Source: Micromonospora trifolii (GTDB lineage Bacteria > Actinomycetota > Actinomycetes > Mycobacteriales > Micromonosporaceae). Taken from it: DNA of 64,000 nt. This document shows, piece after piece, positions 33,629 to 41,928 of the stretch. Within the stretch, counting starts at the first letter, position 1. Every line of letters begins with the position of its first letter. The stretch lies in the NCBI RefSeq assembly GCF_022229005.1, contig NZ_JAKKFD010000002.1, forward strand, positions 124,001-188,000, read 5' to 3'. A program made the translations under genes and the position numbers. The notes beneath the pieces are model-generated. The model was not told the origin of the DNA and searched no databases. It saw only the letters and a list, made by a program, of their open reading frames with translations.

Positions 33629-35890
33629 ATGGGTGAAGTCGTCGTCGCCGACGCGGACCTGGCGACGCTGGGGTTCAGCACCGCGCACTCCGACCGCTAC
33701 GTCTACTCCAACTACTTCGTGCCGGTCCAGCTCACCTTCGACGACGGGGAGACGCCCCTGCTGCCGTTCTACGTCAAACAGGCGCTGATCGAGGCGATGC
33801 GGTACGGCGGGCTCTCCCATGACCGGCTGCCGCACCTGCTCAAGGAACTCGGCCTGTCGGGGCTGTGGAAGGCCAACGACATGGACGCCGCCGAGGCGGC
33901 GCTGCCGGGACAGGACTCGGGCATGACCAACCGGGAGCCGCCGGCCCGGCGCCAAAGCCTCCTCGGTGACCAGGAGGCGGAGTTCGTCGCCGGCCTGCTC
34001 CAGTCCGACGTGGGCATCGCGTTCCTCGACCGGACCCGGATCCGGCCGGTGGGCTTCGCGCTCGGTGAGCACGTCTACGCGCTGGCGCTCGCGCCCGGCG
34101 AGGAGGCGGTGCTGGAGCAGCGCACCTACACCAAGCGTGAGCTGACCCTGGAGGAGCAGGACGAGACGGAGAAGCAGACCGACGTCGAGCTGACCAGCGC
34201 GCTCACCACGGAGCTGCAGGAGGGCTTCGAGCGGCAGAAGTCGCTGACCGACACCTGGGGGCTCAACGCCAGCCACACCGGCCAGTACACCAGCCCGACC
34301 GGCGTCTGGGGCACCTTCAACGCCAGCCACACGATCGGCTACACGCGCAGCGTGACGGCGGCCAGCCAGGAGACCAGCCGCCGTGCGGTCAAGGACAGCC
34401 AGACCGCCACCTCCAAGGTCGCCGCCCGCTACCGCACCCAGCACAAGACCGACTTCAAGCTGGTGAGCGAGACCGGCATGGAGTCGACCTCGAAGCGGAC
34501 CGTACGCAACCCCAACCGGGTGACGCCGATCACGCTGCACTACTTCAAGGTGCTGCAGCGGCTGGAGCTGGCCCACGAACGGTACGGCGCCCGGGTGTGC
34601 TGGGCGCCGACGGTGAAGGACCCGGCGCTGGCGTTCGCCAAGAAAATCACCGACGGGCGCCAGCGGATCAGAGACAACGCTCTCGCCGCGCTGCCCACCA
34701 TGCCGGTCAAGCCGGTGCCCCCGGCGCCCGGCGTGCCGGCCGCCGTGGAGACCCGCACCATCTACTCCCCGGTGGTCACACTCGACAAGTGGGGATTCAC
34801 CGGCGACATGAGCGCCGACTACGACATCGACGTCGCCTTCGACAGCGGTTGGGAGTGGGACGGCGACATCGAGACCATTCGGCAGAACCTGACTCTGATC
34901 ACCCGCCGGCCGCCCTCGGGCATCGCGGCTCGGGTGGTCGGCGTTCCGGTGGTCACCGACGCCAACGGTCAGCCCGCACTGCGGGTACGCATCCACGTCG
35001 GCGCGGCCAGCTGGCTCGCCGGTCCCGGCGCCGACGTGCAGCTCGCCGCCACGTTCCGGCGTACCCCGACGCTGGTCGCCGAGAACGCCGACGACGCCGC
35101 CTACAACGCGCTGGTCGCGGGCTATCTGACGGACCTGCAGGACTGGCAGGACAAGCGTGACGCCGCGCTGGTGGCGGCCGAGGAGGCCGCTGACGAGTTC
35201 GAGGCGCGGCTGCGCGGCGGGTTCTCGCCGGTCAACGAGATGGTCTCGCAGATCGTCGAGGCGCACTTCCCGGCCAGCGTGCGGGACGAGGCGTGGGAGA
35301 TCGAGTTCTGGCACCGCGTCTTCGACTGGGAGCGCGCCTCGTTCGTGTCGTACCCCGGCTGGTGGTCAGCCGGTGACGCCCGCGCCCCCGAGCGCGACCC
35401 GAGTGACTTCCTCAACGCCAGTTGGGCGAAGCTCTACCTCCCGGTGCGGGCCGGGATGGAGCTGGCCGCGCTGCGGTGGATCTTCGGCAAGGCCGTGGCG
35501 ACCCGGCTCGCGCCGGCGGTGGAGCAGCAACTGGCCGCGTTCGTCGACGAACTGGGCGCGTTCCGCACCAGCCACCTCGGCACCGGCGACGAGATGCCGG
35601 ACCTGACCAGCGAGTGCCAGGAGGTGCCGGAGCGGATCTACTGCCTGGCGAAGTGGGCCGAGCTGATGCCCACCGACGGCACTCACCTGGAGGTCGTGCA
35701 GGGTGCGACGACCGCGGCCGACGCGGTGACCAGCAAGGAGATCACGGACGCGGAGGCTCTGCGGGCGGCGCTGCTCGACGGCGAGCTGCAGACCAACCGG
35801 CTCAAGACCAAGGCGTACGACCAGATGACCGGGGCCGCCGACGTCGACATCCACCTTGGCACGTCGGGTAACAGCAGCCCGACGGCGTGA
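33629..35890 (+). CDS. Large protein of unknown function, translationally linked to the preceding gene
   Basis: 753 residues; the ribosome-binding site GAGGAG overlaps the preceding stop and the ATG is 10 bases beyond it, so the two genes are co-translated. An N-terminal beta-rich region (about 1-60) is followed by LGEHVYALALAPGEEAVLEQRTY and a charged, Thr/Ser-rich helical segment (about 165-290: KRELTLEEQDETEKQTDVEL, QEGFERQKSLTDTW). A middle beta domain with RNPNRVTPITLHYFKVLQRLELAHERYGARVCW comes next, and the C-terminus is helical. No signal peptide, transmembrane helix or catalytic motif is seen. It resembles structural or scaffold proteins more than enzymes; this is inference. Confidence 0.7.
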   Translation: MGEVVVADADLATLGFSTAHSDRYVYSNYFVPVQLTFDDGETPLLPFYVKQALIEAMRYGGLSHDRLPHLLKELGLSGLWKANDMDAAEAALPGQDSGMTNREPPARRQSLLGDQEAEFVAGLLQSDVGIAFLDRTRIRPVGFALGEHVYALALAPGEEAVLEQRTYTKRELTLEEQDETEKQTDVELTSALTTELQEGFERQKSLTDTWGLNASHTGQYTSPTGVWGTFNASHTIGYTRSVTAASQETSRRAVKDSQTATSKVAARYRTQHKTDFKLVSETGMESTSKRTVRNPNRVTPITLHYFKVLQRLELAHERYGARVCWAPTVKDPALAFAKKITDGRQRIRDNALAALPTMPVKPVPPAPGVPAAVETRTIYSPVVTLDKWGFTGDMSADYDIDVAFDSGWEWDGDIETIRQNLTLITRRPPSGIAARVVGVPVVTDANGQPALRVRIHVGAASWLAGPGADVQLAATFRRTPTLVAENADDAAYNALVAGYLTDLQDWQDKRDAALVAAEEAADEFEARLRGGFSPVNEMVSQIVEAHFPASVRDEAWEIEFWHRVFDWERASFVSYPGWWSAGDARAPERDPSDFLNASWAKLYLPVRAGMELAALRWIFGKAVATRLAPAVEQQLAAFVDELGAFRTSHLGTGDEMPDLTSECQEVPERIYCLAKWAELMPTDGTHLEVVQGATTAADAVTSKEITDAEALRAALLDGELQTNRLKTKAYDQMTGAADVDIHLGTSGNSSPTA

Positions 35891-35940
35891 CGCGGCGGCA
35901 GTGCCCACTGCGGGGCACACACCTCCTGACGGGTCGCGGC

Positions 35941-35985
35941 CCGGTCCCGCCGGCCGGCCGAGGAGTCGGCCGGCGGCGGGACCGG
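35941..35985. terminator. Bidirectional terminator hairpin
   Basis: Arms beginning CCGGTCCCGCCG and ending CGGCGGGACCGG pair over about 19 bp with one bulge, around an AGGAGT loop. It lies between the convergent 753-residue protein gene and the chitinase gene. Confidence 0.85.
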
Positions 35986-36000
35986 TTGGGTCGGGTACGG

Positions 36001-37344
36001 CTACCAGGTGGTCAGGCCGAGGCCGATCGTCTTGGTGAGCGTGGCGTTGTCGTCGTCGCCGTCGAGCGACCAGATCATGGCGCCGGCCAGACCGGCCCGT
36101 CGGATGTAGAGCGTCTTCTGCAAGACGACCGCCGGATCGTCGTACGTCCACAACGTCGTACCGTCGAACAACCAGGCGTGCCCGGCGCGCAGGTCGCGGT
36201 GCACTGTGTAGCCGTTACCGGCCAGGGTCTTGAGCTGCTTGTAGTCCTCGTACCCGGCCTCGAAGGTGGCCGGTGCGGGCCCGGTGGCCGGCTGGAACAG
36301 GCCGTTGCCGCCGCCGGTGATGCCGGTCCAGCCGCGACCGTAGTAGGGGATGCCGAGCACGAGCTTGTCGCGTGGCGCGCCACGGGCGATCCAGCCGTCG
36401 ATGGCCACCTCGACGGAGAAGTCCGGGTTGTCCGGTGCGCCCGCCGGGACGCGCAGCGCCGACTGCTGGTTGGCCCGCGCGTCCCAGCCGCCGTGGAAGT
36501 CGTACCCCTGCACTGTGGCGAAGTCCAGGTACTTGAAGATCTTGCGGCCCTCGTAGCCGGCGTCCATGGTGGCCGGGCTGGCCGGCAGGAACGCGGTCAG
36601 CGGGTGGTGCGCGCGGGTCGTGCGCCCGTACGCGTCGAGCTGGCGGCGGAACTCGGCGAGCAGTTTGGTGAAGTTCTCCCGGTCCTCCGGGCGGATGACG
36701 TTGCCGGGCTCACCCTCCCAGTTGGGCCACTCCCAGTCGAGGTCGATGCCGTCGAAGACGCCGGCGGCGGCACCCGGGCCGCCGGCGGCGCCGTCACCGC
36801 CGGGCAGGTTGCCCTTGAGGTAGAGGTCGATGCAGGACGTGACGAACGCCTTGCGGGAGGCGTCGGTGCGGGCCGCGTTCGAGAAGTACGTCGACCAGCT
36901 CCAGCCACCCAGCGAGATCAGCACCTTCAGTTTGGGGTGCTTGGCCTTGAGCTTGGCGAGCTGGCCGAAGTTGCCGTTGAGCGCCTGGCCCGGTGCGTCC
37001 GCGACGCCGTCGACGCTCTCCTCGGCCGGTACGGGGCGCTGGTAGTCGGCCCAGGCGTCGCCCTCACCCGGCCCACCGTCCACATAGCAGCGGCCGTCCT
37101 CGCTGACGTTGCCGAAAGCGTAGTTGAGGTGGGTGAGGCGGCTCGCCGCCCCGGAGGTTTCGAGCTTCTTGACCGGGAAGGCCCGGCCGTAGATGCCCCA
37201 TTGGGTGAAGTAGCCGACCCGGTGGTAACCGGTGCGACGCTGGTGGTTGTCACCGGCGCTGGCGGCGGTGGGCGGTGCGGCGGTGACCAGCACTGTCGCC
37301 AGGGCGACAACGGCGGTGAGACGGCGGTGGCGGAATGGTCGCAT
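36001..37344 (-). CDS. Secreted GH18 chitinase
   Basis: 447 residues with a signal peptide (about 1-30) and a TIM-barrel GH18 domain. The catalytic signature DGIDLDWEW is at 198-206 with acid Glu205. Also present are the conserved SLGGWSWS strand (144-151), a substrate-binding tyrosine motif (VQGYDFHGGWD), and a C-terminal MIWSLDGDD. An insertion between barrel strands 7 and 8 (GIPYYGRGWTG onwards) marks an exochitinase-like ChiA/D type. No separate chitin-binding module is present. ATG at 37344 with GTGGGAG is preferred over ATGs 7-8 codons upstream. An AT-rich dyad lies in its promoter region. Confidence 0.93.
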   Translation of the reverse strand: MRPFRHRRLTAVVALATVLVTAAPPTAASAGDNHQRRTGYHRVGYFTQWGIYGRAFPVKKLETSGAASRLTHLNYAFGNVSEDGRCYVDGGPGEGDAWADYQRPVPAEESVDGVADAPGQALNGNFGQLAKLKAKHPKLKVLISLGGWSWSTYFSNAARTDASRKAFVTSCIDLYLKGNLPGGDGAAGGPGAAAGVFDGIDLDWEWPNWEGEPGNVIRPEDRENFTKLLAEFRRQLDAYGRTTRAHHPLTAFLPASPATMDAGYEGRKIFKYLDFATVQGYDFHGGWDARANQQSALRVPAGAPDNPDFSVEVAIDGWIARGAPRDKLVLGIPYYGRGWTGITGGGNGLFQPATGPAPATFEAGYEDYKQLKTLAGNGYTVHRDLRAGHAWLFDGTTLWTYDDPAVVLQKTLYIRRAGLAGAMIWSLDGDDDNATLTKTIGLGLTTW

Positions 37345-37377
37345 CGGCACACTCCCACGAGACATCAAGCAGAATTA

Positions 37378-37392
37378 GTTAAGAGACTTATC
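37378..37392. promoter_or_regulatory. TAAG-N3-CTTA dyad upstream of the chitinase
   Basis: The 15-bp GTTAAG AGA CTTATC element is nearly symmetric and lies in a markedly AT-rich stretch (37360-37410), 34-48 bases upstream of the chitinase start. Regulated chitinase promoters in actinomycetes often carry short dyads or direct repeats; the regulator is unknown. Confidence 0.4.
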
Positions 37393-37462
37393 TGATTGAT
37401 GAAGTTAAGCCGATCACCCTCCGGGGTCAAGAGCCGTCCAGCCACATGGAGGATTGTGACGG

Positions 37463-37480
37463 CGTTACCGGGTGGTAACG
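37463..37480. promoter_or_regulatory. Perfect dyad CGTTACC-N4-GGTAACG before the BASS transporter
   Basis: A 7-bp perfect inverted repeat around GGGT, ending 10 bases before the start codon. It could be an operator or an mRNA hairpin covering the initiation region; no ribosome-binding site is obvious between it and the ATG. Confidence 0.45.
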
Positions 37481-37490
37481 ATGTTGTGCC

Positions 37491-38375
37491 ATGGACTCCG
37501 CGGTGACTCTGATCGGACTGCCCATCGCCCTCGGCATCATCATGCTCGGTCTGGGTCTCGGACTGACCATGGCGGACTTCCGCCGGGTGGCCCACCATCC
37601 ACGAGCCGCCGTCATCGCCCTGGTCTGCCAGGTGCTGGTGCTGCCGGCGCTCTGCTTCTGCATCGTCCTCGCGTTCGACCTGGCACCCGAGCTGGCCGTC
37701 GGCATGATGCTGCTGGCCGCATCACCGGGCGGCACCACTGCCAACCTCTACAGCCACCTGTTCGGCGGCCACGTGGCGCTGAACATCACCCTGACCGCCA
37801 TCAACTCGGTCCTCGCCGTCTTCACCCTGCCGATCCTGGTCAACCTGTCGGCGGCGTACTTCCTGCCCGAGGGCAGGAGCATCGGCCTCCAGTTCGACAA
37901 GGTGCTCCAGGTCTTCGCCATCGTGCTCGTCCCGGTCGCAATCGGCATGCTCATCCGGGCGCGGATGCCTCAGGTGGCCGAGCGGCTGAACCGCCCGGTC
38001 CGGATCCTCTCCGTCGTCGTACTCGTCGCGGTGATCGCCGGCGCGGTGCTCGGCGAGCGGGAGAACATCGCCGACTACTTCGTCTCGGTCGGCCTGGCCG
38101 TGCTCGCCTTCAACCTGCTCAGCCTCGCCATCGGGTACGGGGTGCCGCGCCTCGCCGGTGTCGACCGGAGCGCCGCGACGGCCGCCGGGTTCGAGATCGG
38201 CATCCACAACAGCACCCTGGCCATCACGATCGCGCTCAGCCCGGCGCTGCTCAACAGCACCCAGATGGCGATCCCGGGCGCCGTCTACGGCATCGTCATG
38301 TTCTTCACCGCGGCGGCCTTCGGCTACCTGGTGACCCGCGTCGGCGCCCGGTCCGCCACCGCCCTGACGCCCTGA
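37491..38375 (+). CDS. Bile acid:sodium symporter (BASS) family transporter
   Basis: 294 residues with about nine to ten transmembrane helices and the family motifs MLLAASPGGTTANLYSHLFGG (substrate and sodium site) and GFEIGIHNSTLAITIALSP (crossover helix). Bacterial BASS proteins import organic acids such as pantoate or other small anions with sodium; the name does not imply bile acids here. It is a single-gene unit ending in a strong terminator. Confidence 0.88.
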   Translation: MDSAVTLIGLPIALGIIMLGLGLGLTMADFRRVAHHPRAAVIALVCQVLVLPALCFCIVLAFDLAPELAVGMMLLAASPGGTTANLYSHLFGGHVALNITLTAINSVLAVFTLPILVNLSAAYFLPEGRSIGLQFDKVLQVFAIVLVPVAIGMLIRARMPQVAERLNRPVRILSVVVLVAVIAGAVLGERENIADYFVSVGLAVLAFNLLSLAIGYGVPRLAGVDRSAATAAGFEIGIHNSTLAITIALSPALLNSTQMAIPGAVYGIVMFFTAAAFGYLVTRVGARSATALTP

Positions 38376-38387
38376 CGGCTGTCGCCC

Positions 38388-38420
38388 TTGTCGCCCTGAC
38401 GGCAGCCGTCAGGGCGACAA
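38388..38420. terminator. Terminator with 16-bp stem
   Basis: TTGTCGCCCTGACGGC, one base, GCCGTCAGGGCGACAA: a perfect inverted repeat. The innermost pairs must open to form a loop. It serves the convergent BASS gene and the PPOX-type gene. Confidence 0.88.
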
Positions 38421-38436
38421 GCGCGGGCGGCAGCGG

Positions 38437-38856
38437 TCAGCCGACCTGGTTGTTGTCCTTCTGCGCGCCCCAACCGTGCCAGCGGTCGATCTCGATCAGG
38501 GCGCTGACCCGGGCACGTTCCCGGCGGGGGTACGCGTTGCCCGTGTAGTGCTTCGACAGCCGGTCGATGTCCGCGAGGCCCTCGTCGGCGCGCAGCTCGG
38601 CGACGTGCCCGATGATGCTGACGTGGGTGTACCAGCCGGCCTCGTCGAGCACGGTGAGGGACACCCGGGGGTCGTTGCGGACGTGCTCCAGCCGGCGGCG
38701 GCTCTCGTCCATGTTCACCAGGATCCGGCCGTCCTCCCACAGGTACCAGGTGGCGGCGGACACCGGCTGGCCACCGTTGCGAAGGGTGGTCATGACGGCG
38801 GGGTTCGGCTTCTGGAGCATGGCGACCGCGGCCTCGGGAAGCGGTGGCTTGGACAT
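38437..38856 (-). CDS. Pyridoxamine 5'-phosphate oxidase-like (FMN split-barrel) protein
   Basis: 139 residues of the PPOX / F420-FMN split-barrel superfamily: NPAVMTTLRNGGQPVSAATWYLWEDGRILVNMDESRRRLEHVRNDPRVSLTVLDE, then a C-terminal KHYTGNAYPRRERARVSALIEIDRWHGWG. The short length and LxTLRxxGxPxxxxxWY pattern fit actinobacterial F420- or FMN-binding reductases better than true PNP oxidase. The cofactor and substrate are not decided by sequence alone. ATG with GAGGAG 5 bases upstream. Confidence 0.82.
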   Translation of the reverse strand: MSKPPLPEAAVAMLQKPNPAVMTTLRNGGQPVSAATWYLWEDGRILVNMDESRRRLEHVRNDPRVSLTVLDEAGWYTHVSIIGHVAELRADEGLADIDRLSKHYTGNAYPRRERARVSALIEIDRWHGWGAQKDNNQVG

Positions 38857-39084
38857 GAAGTCTCCTCGTCGCGACAGGGGGTTACCCCTGCACGTTACGC
38901 ACCCGCCGGTCCGTTCCGGTCCGAATGGGGCGCATGGCCGGTTGAGCGCGGCCGTCCGTGCCGAACCATCGGAATGTCGAGGTTGTCGCCGTAACGGGGC
39001 TTGGTGATTCGCCCGATGGGGATGAGGCAGGGTCACCCCCCGGCCCAGGAGGCTGTCGAGGTACCAGTTGGAGAGGAGAATCAG

Positions 39085-39504
39085 GTGGAGTACGAGGATT
39101 TCATCAACGCCGTGGCCACCCGGGCAAAGGTGTCGACCGATCAGGCGGCGACACTCACCCGCGCCACGCTGGAGACATTGGGCGATCGGATCAGCGCCGG
39201 CCAGGCTGAGGACATTGCCTATCAGCTTCCCGGAGGGCTTGACGATCACTTGCGTAAACCGCCACCGCACAGAAGGGAGGAACATGCCAAGTCGTTCGGG
39301 CTCGACGAGTTCGTGCGGCGGGTGGCGGACCACCCCGCCATCGATCGTGCGCTCGCCGGTGCCGGGGTCAGCGCGGTGCTCACCACGCTCCGTGAGGCTG
39401 TTTCCCGTGACGAGTTCGAGGGCGCGGTGGCCCAGCTTCCGAAGGAGTTCCGGCAGTTGATCGAACCGGTGAGTGCCGGTGACAGGCAGCGCCGCGGCTC
39501 GTAG
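39085..39504 (+). CDS. DUF2267 domain protein
   Basis: 139 residues with two related helical halves (YEDFINAVATRAKVSTDQAATLTRATLETLGDRISAGQAEDIAYQLP, and FGLDEFVRRVADHPAIDRALAGAG...TLREAVSRDEFEGAVAQLPKEFRQLI). This is the classical two-repeat DUF2267 arrangement. The function of the family is not established. GTG start with GAGAGGAGAA upstream. It is a single gene, convergent with the acyl-CoA dehydrogenase. Confidence 0.85.
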   Translation: MEYEDFINAVATRAKVSTDQAATLTRATLETLGDRISAGQAEDIAYQLPGGLDDHLRKPPPHRREEHAKSFGLDEFVRRVADHPAIDRALAGAGVSAVLTTLREAVSRDEFEGAVAQLPKEFRQLIEPVSAGDRQRRGS

Positions 39505-39534
39505 CTTGAGGAGTTCCTCGCCGTTCTCCGCGCG

Positions 39535-41163
39535 TCAGCTCACCTTGGGGGTGGCGCGAGAGATGATCGCGGCGAAGTCGACGCCGCTCGGCAGGGTGCC
39601 GTACGCCTGGCCGTGGTCGCCGCCGAGCCGGGACGCGCAGAAGGCGTCGGCGACGGCGGGGTGGCCGTGCCGCACCAGCAGCGAGCCCTGCAGCACCAGG
39701 GCGAGTCGTTCGACGATGCGGCGGGCCCGCAGTTCGAGGTCGTCGAGGTCGGACAGGTCGGCGCGCACCTGGCGGACCGCGGCGTCGAGCCGTGCGTCGG
39801 TGCCGGCAGCGGCGCTCACCTCGGCCTGGAACGCCTCCATGACCTGGGGTTCCTTGACGAGAGCACGCAGGACGTCCAGGGCGGCGACGTTGCCGGAGCC
39901 CTCCCAGATCGAGTTCAGCGGCGACTCGCGGAACAGCCGCGGCATGCCGGACTCCTCGACGTAGCCGTTGCCGCCCAGGCATTCGAGGGCCTCTGCGGCG
40001 TGTGCCGGCCAGCGCTTGCAGACCCAGTACTTGCCGACGGCGAGGGCGAGCCGTTTGAACGCGGTCTCACTGGCGTCGCCGCGCGCGGATCGGTCAGTCG
40101 CTCCGGCGAGGCGCATCATGAGGACGGTGGCGGCCTCGGACTCGACCGCGAGGTCGGCGAGCACGTTTCGCATCAGTGGTTGGTCGATGAGGTACCGGCC
40201 AAAGGTCTGCCGGTGGGTGGCGTGGTGGGCTGCGGTGATCACGCCTTGGCGCATCCCGGCCGCCGCGCCGATGACGCAGTCGAGGCGGGTCAGGTTGACC
40301 ATGTCGATGATCGTGCGTACGCCACGGCCCTCGTCTCCGACACGCCAGGCGACCGCCTGCTCGTATTCCACCTCCGCCGAGGCGTTGGACCGGTTGCCCA
40401 GCTTGTCCTTGAGGCGCATCAGCCGCATCGGGTTGCGGGTGCCGTCGGGAAGGACACGCGGGACGAGAAAGCAGGTGATTCCCTCTGGTGCCTGGGCGAG
40501 GGTGAGGAAGATGTCGCACATCGGCGCCGACGTGAACCACTTGTGCCCGACGAGCCGGTAGGTCCCGTCCGGCTCAGGGCGAGCGGTGGTGGTGTTGGCG
40601 CGCACGTCCGAGCCGCCCTGCTTCTCCGTCATCGACATGCCCGCCAGCAGCCCCTGCTTGCCCAGCGGCGGACGCAGCCCGAAGTCGTACGTCGTGGCGG
40701 TGAGCAGCGGCTCGTACCGCGCGGCCAGCTCCGGGTTGTGCCGCAGCACGGGCACTGCTGCGTAGGTCATCGAGATCGGGCAGCCGTGGCCGGCGTCGGG
40801 CCGCCACGTGTAGAACTTGGCGGCCCGGGCCACGTGTGCGCCCGGTCGGGCGTCCGCCCATGGCGCGGCATGCAGGCCGTACGTGACCGCGGTGCGCATC
40901 AGCTCGTGCCAGGCGGGGTGGAACTCCACCTCGTCGATGCGATGGCCGTAGCGGTCGTGGGTGCGCAGGACCGGCGGATGTTCGTTGGCCAGCCGCCCGT
41001 ACTCGATGGCCCGCTCAGCGCCGCCCAGGCGGCCGAGTTCCCGCAGCTCGGCGGCGGCCCAGCCGGCGCCCTCCCGCTCGAGCCCGTCGAGCAGTGCCGG
41101 GTCGTCCGCCGCGTCGTAGCCGGCGAGCGGGGGAACCTGGTTGAAGACCTCGTGTGTCGTCAC
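39535..41163 (-). CDS. AidB-type acyl-CoA dehydrogenase
   Basis: 542 residues. The long N-terminal extension and TYDFGLRPPLGKQGLLAGMSMTEKQGGSDVRANTT identify the AidB branch of the acyl-CoA dehydrogenase superfamily. FAD-binding regions and a C-terminal helical domain with LECLGGNGYVEESGMPRLFRESPLNSIWEGSGN are present. In E. coli AidB is linked to the alkylation response and has weak isovaleryl-CoA dehydrogenase activity; the physiological substrate here is unknown. It overlaps the upstream TetR gene by 4 bp (ATGA), so it is the probable target of that repressor. Confidence 0.88.
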   Translation of the reverse strand: MTTHEVFNQVPPLAGYDAADDPALLDGLEREGAGWAAAELRELGRLGGAERAIEYGRLANEHPPVLRTHDRYGHRIDEVEFHPAWHELMRTAVTYGLHAAPWADARPGAHVARAAKFYTWRPDAGHGCPISMTYAAVPVLRHNPELAARYEPLLTATTYDFGLRPPLGKQGLLAGMSMTEKQGGSDVRANTTTARPEPDGTYRLVGHKWFTSAPMCDIFLTLAQAPEGITCFLVPRVLPDGTRNPMRLMRLKDKLGNRSNASAEVEYEQAVAWRVGDEGRGVRTIIDMVNLTRLDCVIGAAAGMRQGVITAAHHATHRQTFGRYLIDQPLMRNVLADLAVESEAATVLMMRLAGATDRSARGDASETAFKRLALAVGKYWVCKRWPAHAAEALECLGGNGYVEESGMPRLFRESPLNSIWEGSGNVAALDVLRALVKEPQVMEAFQAEVSAAAGTDARLDAAVRQVRADLSDLDDLELRARRIVERLALVLQGSLLVRHGHPAVADAFCASRLGGDHGQAYGTLPSGVDFAAIISRATPKVS

Positions 41164-41759
41164 GGCGATACTCCCAGCGCGCGATGGTTGAAGGCGATCA
41201 GGGCTGAAATGGTCTCCGGGCCGGCGACCCCTGCGGCCAGCGGACCGACCATGGCCTCGGCCAGGGCGCCGACCAGCGCGGTCGCGGTCAGCTCCGCATC
41301 TTGCGAGGGCAGTTCACCGCTCGCCACACCGGCCGCGACGTACCCGGCGATCAGTTCGGCGTACGCGCGGCGGAAGACGAGCCGCTCGGCGTCGACCGCC
41401 GGGTCGACCGGCTCGGCGAGCAGGGCATACGCCAACCGTGGGGACTGCAGGGCGCGGCGGGAGAACGTCTCGACGACGGCGGCCATCTGCTTGGCGGCGG
41501 AGGTCTCCAGCGCTGCGGCGCGCGCGACGGCGTCCACCTCGCGCTGCGAAGCCGTACGGAACACCTCGGCGAACAGATTGGCCTTGGTCGGGAAGTGGCG
41601 GTAGACGCTGCCGGTCGCCACACCGGCCCGTTCGGCGACGGCGGCGACCGAGCAGCCGGCGTACCCGTGCGCGGCCATGATCGCCAGGGCCGCGGCGATG
41701 ATCCGTTCTCGGGAGGCGGTCAGCCGAGCCTTCATCCGCTCGGTGCTTCGGTACGCCAC
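41160..41759 (-). CDS. TetR family transcriptional regulator
   Basis: 199 residues starting at GTG (VAYRSTERMKARLTASRERII, the usual N-terminus of this subgroup). The helix-turn-helix is RIIAAALAIMAAHGYAGCSVAAVAERAGVATGSVYRHFPTKANLFAEVF. The C-terminal ligand and dimer domain is all-helical. It is co-transcribed with the acyl-CoA dehydrogenase through a 4-bp overlap. A 10-6-10 palindrome sits 3 bp upstream of its start, so autorepression and control of the dehydrogenase are likely. If the GTG start is right, the mRNA is nearly leaderless; ATG at 41735 is the alternative. Confidence 0.88.
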   Translation of the reverse strand: MAYRSTERMKARLTASRERIIAAALAIMAAHGYAGCSVAAVAERAGVATGSVYRHFPTKANLFAEVFRTASQREVDAVARAAALETSAAKQMAAVVETFSRRALQSPRLAYALLAEPVDPAVDAERLVFRRAYAELIAGYVAAGVASGELPSQDAELTATALVGALAEAMVGPLAAGVAGPETISALIAFNHRALGVSP

Positions 41760-41761
41760 GC

Positions 41762-41787
41762 AAGGATTGAACCACCATTCAATCCTT
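41762..41787. promoter_or_regulatory. TetR operator palindrome
   Basis: AAGGATTGAA, six bases, TTCAATCCTT: perfect 10-bp arms immediately upstream of the tetR start. This size and position are typical of TetR operators. Confidence 0.8.
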
Positions 41788-41928
41788 CGCGACAAGGTGT
41801 CGTGCCGGTCCGGCCGGCCTCGCCGGGCCGTCGCGGTGGTGCGACCGACGCTCGAACCCCTGTCGATTGCTCGGCTCGAGGTTCGCACCCCGGGAACCCA
41901 GCCCAGGGCAGCCAACGTCGTAGGGGGC

